Assembly (NCBI RefSeq): GCF_002874535.1
Contig: NZ_CP025025.1
Coordinates: forward strand, 3,465,031 to 3,529,030
Direction of reading: 5' to 3'
Length of the DNA stretch: 64,000 nucleotides
Source: Mesobacillus jeotgali
GTDB taxonomy: Bacteria; Bacillota; Bacilli; Bacillales; Cytobacillaceae
Part shown: one piece after another, positions 56,895 through 64,000 of the stretch
Layout of the letters: each line of letters starts with the position of its first letter
Position numbering within the stretch: position 1 is the first letter of the stretch
Made by a program: the position numbers and the translations under genes
The notes under the pieces: model-generated
Told to the model about the DNA's origin: nothing
Seen by the model: the letters and a program-made list of their open reading frames with translations, nothing else
The model's database searches: none

Positions 56895-57318
56895 CAAGAT
56901 CCTTCCACCTGCCTTCTGCAAAACTTATGAAAACGCCCCTTTTCAGTAGTATTCTAGTTACCAGAAAAAAATCCTTGTAAACATTTTCTTAATTTTTCGA
57001 CAATAGTAGTTATAAAATCGGCACATTCGACAAATCCAACTAAATGGTAGCGCTTTAATGTACTAAATCTTCCAATTACGCGAAATTTGGAGAACGAAAG
57101 TTGAAATTGAATAATATTTTTTTTGTAGGTTGAGTTGATTTTATTGGGATTGATAGAGATATTAAGTTGAAAAACATTTTTGGTTGATAGCGTTTTCATC
57201 TTGTCGAGAAAGTGATGGAAAGTGATTCGAGGTAAGGGATACTAGGATTGGGCTTGCTACTAATGTGGATCCAGCAATTCTTTATAGCCAGCTATTAGAA
57301 GAAGCCCCTATCGCTGCC
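56895..57318. other. Gene-free stretch upstream of glgB
   Basis: This AT-rich region holds no supported gene. TGGTAGCGCTTTAA at 57045-57058 is a weak match to a CcpA cre site (11 of 14 consensus positions), plausible for a glycogen operon but unproven. Confidence 0.4.
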
Positions 57319-57428
57319 TTATGTGACCCGTTCTTCTCTTTCTTCTCTTAACCAGGTACATATCTGGTCTTTATGTGACCGCTTTTTCCCTTGCTTCCCT
57401 AAACAAGGTACAAATCTCTTAGTGACCT
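57319..57428. repeat. Degenerate tandem array, about 52-bp period
   Basis: TTATGTGACC occurs at 57319 and 57371 (52 bp apart) and as TTAGTGACC at 57419. Linkers share AGGTACA-ATCT. The TATGTGACC core is also present in the array at 48281. Confidence 0.7.
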
Positions 57429-57538
57429 TTTGAACATCTCATTTTCTTAGTGCAAGCTGCTTAAGTCGCTTGTCAGAAGCATTATTCGTAGTTAATACCT
57501 GGTGAATCTGTGGATTCCAAAATTTTAAGAAACAGAAC

Positions 57539-57657
57539 AAAAAGCGCAAGCGGCTCGTTCAGCCCCGACAAGCGCTGGAGGGCCGACCGTTGAAGTCGTT
57601 CTTTGACTACATTGGGCGGACCGAAGCGACTCGAGGGGCTAGGCGCTGGAGCTGGAT
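57539..57657. repeat. Dispersed structured repeat, copy D (short form)
   Basis: It is about 118 bp long with the paired ends and central TTGAAGTC/GACTACA hairpin (partly degenerated). TTATCCACA follows at 57675-57683. Confidence 0.85.
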
Positions 57658-57674
57658 TACGATAACCCCTATAG

Positions 57675-57683
57675 TTATCCACA
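57675..57683 (+). other. DnaA-box 9-mer beside dispersed repeat D
   Basis: Perfect TTATCCACA, 18 bases after copy D, followed by an AT-rich TTATAATTTCC stretch. Confidence 0.5.
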
Positions 57684-57711
57684 ACGAAATTATTTTATAA
57701 TTTCCTAAGCA

Positions 57712-57748
57712 ATAAAAAAAAGCCGTTAGCATAATTGCTAACAGCTTT
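57712..57748 (-). terminator. Terminator of the rRNA-tRNA operon
   Basis: On the minus strand AGCTGTTAGCA/TGCTAACGGCT (one G-T pair) is followed by eight T, six bases past tRNA-Glu. Confidence 0.88.
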
Positions 57749-57753
57749 CCTTA

Positions 57754-57825
57754 TGACCCCTACGGGATTCGAACCCGTGTTACCGCCGTGAAAGGGCGGT
57801 GTCTTAACCGCTTGACCAAGGGGCC
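57754..57825 (-). tRNA. tRNA-Glu (TTC)
   Basis: Cloverleaf with anticodon loop CTTTCAC. The 3' CCA is not encoded. Last tRNA of the cluster. Confidence 0.96.
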
Positions 57826-57828
57826 TTA

Positions 57829-57919
57829 TGGCGGAGAAGGAGGGATTTGAACCCTCGCGCCGGTTACCCGACCTACACCCTTAGCAGGGGCGCCTCTTCA
57901 GCCTCTTGAGTACTTCCCC
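57829..57919 (-). tRNA. tRNA-Ser (GCT)
   Basis: Class II tRNA with a long variable arm and anticodon loop CTGCTAA. CCA is encoded. The acceptor stem contains one G-T pair. Confidence 0.96.
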
Positions 57920-57926
57920 ATAAAAA

Positions 57927-58001
57927 TGGCTCCGCAGGTAGGATTCGAACCTACGACCGCTCGGTTAACAGCCGAGTGCTCTACCACTGAGCTACTGCGG
58001 A
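57927..58001 (-). tRNA. tRNA-Asn (GTT)
   Basis: Cloverleaf with anticodon loop CTGTTAA; CCA encoded. Confidence 0.96.
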
Positions 58002-58014
58002 ATAATATAAAAAA

Positions 58015-58088
<74 letters not shown>

Positions 58089-58091
58089 TTA

Positions 58092-58165
58092 TGGAGCGGG
58101 TGAAGAGAATCGAACTCTCATCATCAGCTTGGAAGGCTGAGGTTTTACCACTAAACTACACCCGC
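58092..58165 (-). tRNA. tRNA-Gly (TCC)
   Basis: Cloverleaf with anticodon loop CTTCCAA; CCA encoded. Confidence 0.96.
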
Positions 58166-58171
58166 AAAAAA

Positions 58172-58248
58172 TGGGGCGACTGATGGGAATCGAACCCACG
58201 AATGCCTGAACCACAATCAGGTGCGTTAACCACTTCGCCACAATCGCC
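58172..58248 (-). tRNA. tRNA-His (GTG)
   Basis: Cloverleaf with anticodon loop TTGTGGT; CCA encoded. Confidence 0.96.
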
Positions 58249-58285
58249 ATATCTATAATGTAATATTAATTGAAATTAAATAAGG

Positions 58286-58358
58286 TGGCTCAGGACGGAA
58301 TCGAACCGCCGACACAAGGATTTTCAGTCCTTTGCTCTACCGACTGAGCTACTGAGCC
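58286..58358 (-). tRNA. tRNA-Phe (GAA)
   Basis: Cloverleaf with anticodon loop CTGAAAA; CCA not encoded (CCT follows the discriminator). A duplicate of its 5' half lies 107 bases upstream. Confidence 0.96.
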
Positions 58359-58465
58359 ACTATTGTATTGACCCCTAAAGTTTAATCGCTTTAGGTCCTT
58401 TGCTCGAATGACCTTCGGTCTTTCTCGCAAGTTGCCGCAGAAGCTTACTCGGAGATGTGAGCAAC

Positions 58466-58488
58466 TTGCTCTACCGACTGAGCTACTG
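58466..58488 (-). pseudogene. Duplicated 5' half of tRNA-Phe
   Basis: CAGTAGCTCAGTCGGTAGAG and the next three bases (CAA) are identical to tRNA-Phe from mid acceptor stem through the D arm. It then continues into non-tRNA sequence that forms a perfect 9-bp hairpin, GCAAGTTGC/GCAACTTGC. Not a functional tRNA. Confidence 0.8.
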
Positions 58489-58501
58489 GGAAAACATAAA
58501 A

Positions 58502-58577
58502 TGGCGGTCCCGACCGGGATCGAACCGGCGATCTCCTGCGTGACAGGCAGGCATGTTAACCGCTACACCACGGGACC
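58502..58577 (-). tRNA. tRNA-Asp (GTC)
   Basis: Cloverleaf with anticodon loop CTGTCAC; CCA encoded. Confidence 0.96.
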
Positions 58578-58580
58578 AGA

Positions 58581-58654
<74 letters not shown>

Positions 58655-58675
58655 ACGATAATATTTAATTAAAAA

Positions 58676-58768
58676 TGGAGGAGGTAGAGGGATTCGAACC
58701 CCCGCGCGGTGTTACCCGCCTGTCGGTTTTCAAGACCGATCCCTTCAGCCAGACTTGGGTATACCTCC
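58676..58768 (-). tRNA. tRNA-Ser (TGA)
   Basis: Class II tRNA with long variable arm and anticodon loop CTTGAAA; CCA encoded. Confidence 0.96.
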
Positions 58769-58784
58769 GTGTTAAAATAAGCAA

Positions 58785-58861
58785 TGGTGGACCTTGTAGG
58801 ACTCGAACCTACGACCGGACGGTTATGAGCCGTCTGCTCTAACCAGCTGAGCTAAAGGTCC
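58785..58861 (-). tRNA. tRNA-Ile2 (CAT, lysidine-modified)
   Basis: Anticodon loop CTCATAA. The sequence matches, from memory, the B. subtilis minor Ile tRNA whose CAT anticodon is changed by TilS; an automatic call would say Met. CCA encoded. A duplicated 5' half lies upstream. Confidence 0.85.
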
Positions 58862-58985
58862 ATGTTTAGCTGGATTGATCTAGGTTGTGGAATATCCTAG
58901 TGGGTCTGTCCCCATCTCAGAAAGTCTATTCAAGTAGCAGCTCGATGGGTACAACTCGAAGCAAGTTCATTGATGGCTTGCTCGT

Positions 58986-59013
58986 TGCTCTAACCAGCTG
59001 AGCTAAAGGTCCA
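58986..59013 (-). pseudogene. Duplicated 5' half of tRNA-Ile2
   Basis: It is identical to the CAT-anticodon tRNA at 58785 from one base before G1 through the D arm (GGACCTTTAGCTCAG ... TTAGAGCA). It then runs into unrelated sequence that starts with a GCAAG/CTTGC hairpin. Not a functional tRNA. Confidence 0.82.
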
Positions 59014-59051
59014 GGATATCCTAGATTGAATAGGTTCAACCAGATTGAATT

Positions 59052-59128
59052 TGGTAGCGGCGGAGGGGATCGAACCCCCGACCTTACGGGTATGAACCGT
59101 ACGCTCTAGCCAGCTGAGCTACACCGCC
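59052..59128 (-). tRNA. tRNA-Met (CAT), elongator
   Basis: Anticodon loop TTCATAC on a TACGG/CCGTA stem, as in the Bacillus elongator Met tRNA; CCA encoded. Confidence 0.9.
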
Positions 59129-59150
59129 AAATTATTATTTTAAGTGAATA

Positions 59151-59226
59151 TGGTGGAGCCTAGCGGGATCGAACCGCTGACCTCCTGCGTGCAAGGCAGG
59201 CGCTCTCCCAGCTGAGCTAAGGCCCC
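59151..59226 (-). tRNA. tRNA-Ala (TGC)
   Basis: Cloverleaf with anticodon loop CTTGCAC and G3-T70 identity pair; CCA encoded. Confidence 0.96.
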
Positions 59227-59243
59227 ATATTAAATAAGTAGCA

Positions 59244-59320
59244 TGGTCGGGAAGACAGGATTCGAACCTGCGACCCCTTGGTCCCAAACCAAGTGCTCTA
59301 CCAAGCTGAGCTACTCCCCG
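59244..59320 (-). tRNA. tRNA-Pro (TGG)
   Basis: Cloverleaf with anticodon loop TTTGGGA; CCA encoded. Confidence 0.96.
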
Positions 59321-59337
59321 ATAAAGAGAAAATATAA

Positions 59338-59414
<77 letters not shown>

Positions 59415-59442
59415 AAATGTAATTATTTATTAGCTAACTTGG

Positions 59443-59531
59443 TGGTGCCGAGGACCGGAATCGAACCGGTACGGTAGTCACCTACCGCAGGATTTTAAGT
59501 CCTGTGCGTCTGCCAGTTCCGCCACCCCGGC
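59443..59531 (-). tRNA. tRNA-Leu (TAA)
   Basis: Class II tRNA with long variable arm and anticodon loop CTTAAAA; CCA encoded. Confidence 0.96.
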
Positions 59532-59541
59532 TTAAGAACTA

Positions 59542-59616
59542 TGGAGCGGAAGACGGGATTCGAACCCGCGACCCCAACCTTGGCAAGGTTGTATTCTACC
59601 ACTGAACTACTTCCGC
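59542..59616 (-). tRNA. tRNA-Gly (GCC)
   Basis: Cloverleaf with anticodon loop TTGCCAA; CCA encoded. Confidence 0.96.
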
Positions 59617-59638
59617 AAACTTTATGTTTTTTTAAAAA

Positions 59639-59723
59639 TGGTGCGGGTGAAGGGAGTCGAACCCCCACGCCTTGCGGCGCCAGATCCTAAGTCTGGTGCG
59701 TCTGCCAATTCCGCCACACCCGC
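59639..59723 (-). tRNA. tRNA-Leu (TAG)
   Basis: Class II tRNA with long variable arm and anticodon loop CTTAGGA; CCA encoded. Confidence 0.96.
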
Positions 59724-59764
59724 ATATTTGATTGAATGTCATTTTTACTTTCGTAAAAAAACAT

Positions 59765-59840
59765 TGGTGAGCCATGAAGGACTCGAACCTTCGACCCTCT
59801 GATTAAAAGTCAGATGCTCTACCGACTGAGCTAATGGCTC
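59765..59840 (-). tRNA. tRNA-Lys (TTT)
   Basis: Cloverleaf with anticodon loop CTTTTAA; CCA encoded. A substrate of the YtqA/MnmM wobble pathway encoded at 951-2487. Confidence 0.96.
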
Positions 59841-59850
59841 GTACAAAAGG

Positions 59851-59923
<73 letters not shown>

Positions 59924-59963
59924 ATGGTAAAATGTAGATTATTTCACTGTGCGAAAAAAATCA

Positions 59964-60039
59964 TGGTGGAGGATGACGGGATCGAACCGCCGACCCTCTG
60001 CTTGTAAGGCAGATGCTCTCCCAGCTGAGCTAATCCTCC
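59964..60039 (-). tRNA. tRNA-Val (TAC)
   Basis: Cloverleaf with anticodon loop CTTACAA; CCA encoded. First tRNA after 5S rRNA, as in B. subtilis trnB. Confidence 0.96.
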
Positions 60040-60047
60040 ATTTGAAA

Positions 60048-60165
<118 letters not shown>

Positions 60166-60254
60166 CATTTTTTTAAAGACAATATCTATTATACTGGCTT
60201 TAAGTTATTTTGCAAGAGAAATTTTAAAAGTTTTTAACTTGATAAAAACCTTTA

Positions 60255-60290
<36 letters not shown>

Positions 60291-60313
60291 AGAAGAACGA
60301 GTAATCTATTTGG

Positions 60314-64000
<3,687 letters not shown>

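Overview
The window looks like a chromosomal segment of a low-to-moderate GC, spore-forming Bacillaceae species. I infer a Mesobacillus, Neobacillus or related Bacillus from protein similarity recalled from memory; the exact taxon cannot be fixed from the sequence alone. Gene order follows a known Bacillus subtilis neighbourhood almost step for step: ytzC, ytqA, ytqB, ytpB, ytpA, ytoA, asnB, metK, pckA, ytmB, ytmA, ytlA, ytlC, ytlD, ytkD, dps, yidD, ytiB, ythA, ythB, the menaquinone genes menC, menE, menB, menH, menD, menF and menA, yteA, the glycogen operon glgB, glgC, glgD, glgA, glgP, and then a trnB-type tRNA cluster with an rRNA operon.

Regions. 1-5.1 kb: tRNA wobble modification genes (ytqA, ytqB) and terpenoid/lipid genes (ytpB, ytpA). 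5.2-12.4 kb: gamma-carbonic-anhydrase-like YtoA, a membrane C39-like protease, asparagine synthetase, SAM synthetase under an S-box riboswitch, and PEP carboxykinase. 12.8-20.6 kb: small hydrolases, a nitrate/sulfonate/taurine-type ABC transporter, a NUDIX hydrolase, Dps and short Bacillus-specific proteins. 20.6-25.5 kb: YidD, a beta-carbonic anhydrase, a Zur-boxed zinc-binding lipoprotein and a cytochrome bd-type oxidase. 25.5-34.7 kb is the accessory part. It holds a CPBP protease, a T-box-controlled second methionyl-tRNA synthetase broken by a frameshift, a flavodoxin-fold reductase, a sortase with its own DUF4397 substrate, and three small unknown genes, with direct and inverted repeats around them. 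34.7-45.2 kb: flavohaemoglobin and the menaquinone pathway. 45.3-48.2 kb: yteA, a ferritin-cupin fusion and an EamA transporter. 49-57 kb: the glycogen operon. 57.7-64 kb: 21 tRNA genes, 5S, 23S and the 3' part of 16S, all on the minus strand.

The genes themselves are mostly ordinary housekeeping genes. The unusual content lies between them. (1) Five tandem or palindromic intergenic arrays have different sequences but unit lengths near 51-52 bp (five DNA helical turns) or 20-20.5 bp (two turns). (2) A structured dispersed element of 118-245 bp occurs four times plus a fragment, and three of the full copies are followed by a perfect TTATCCACA DnaA-box 9-mer. (3) Two duplicated tRNA 5' halves lie inside the tRNA cluster, both ending just after the D arm. 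(4) FNR/CRP-like dyads occur, one centred exactly at -41.5 of a predicted hmp promoter.

Functional links: metK (S-box) and the broken MetRS (T-box) are both methionine-responsive. The men operon supplies menaquinone to respiration, including the quinol oxidase YthAB. Flavohaemoglobin, the FNR-like sites and the bd-type oxidase together suggest growth under changing oxygen. The glycogen operon and yteA fit a sporulating Bacillus.
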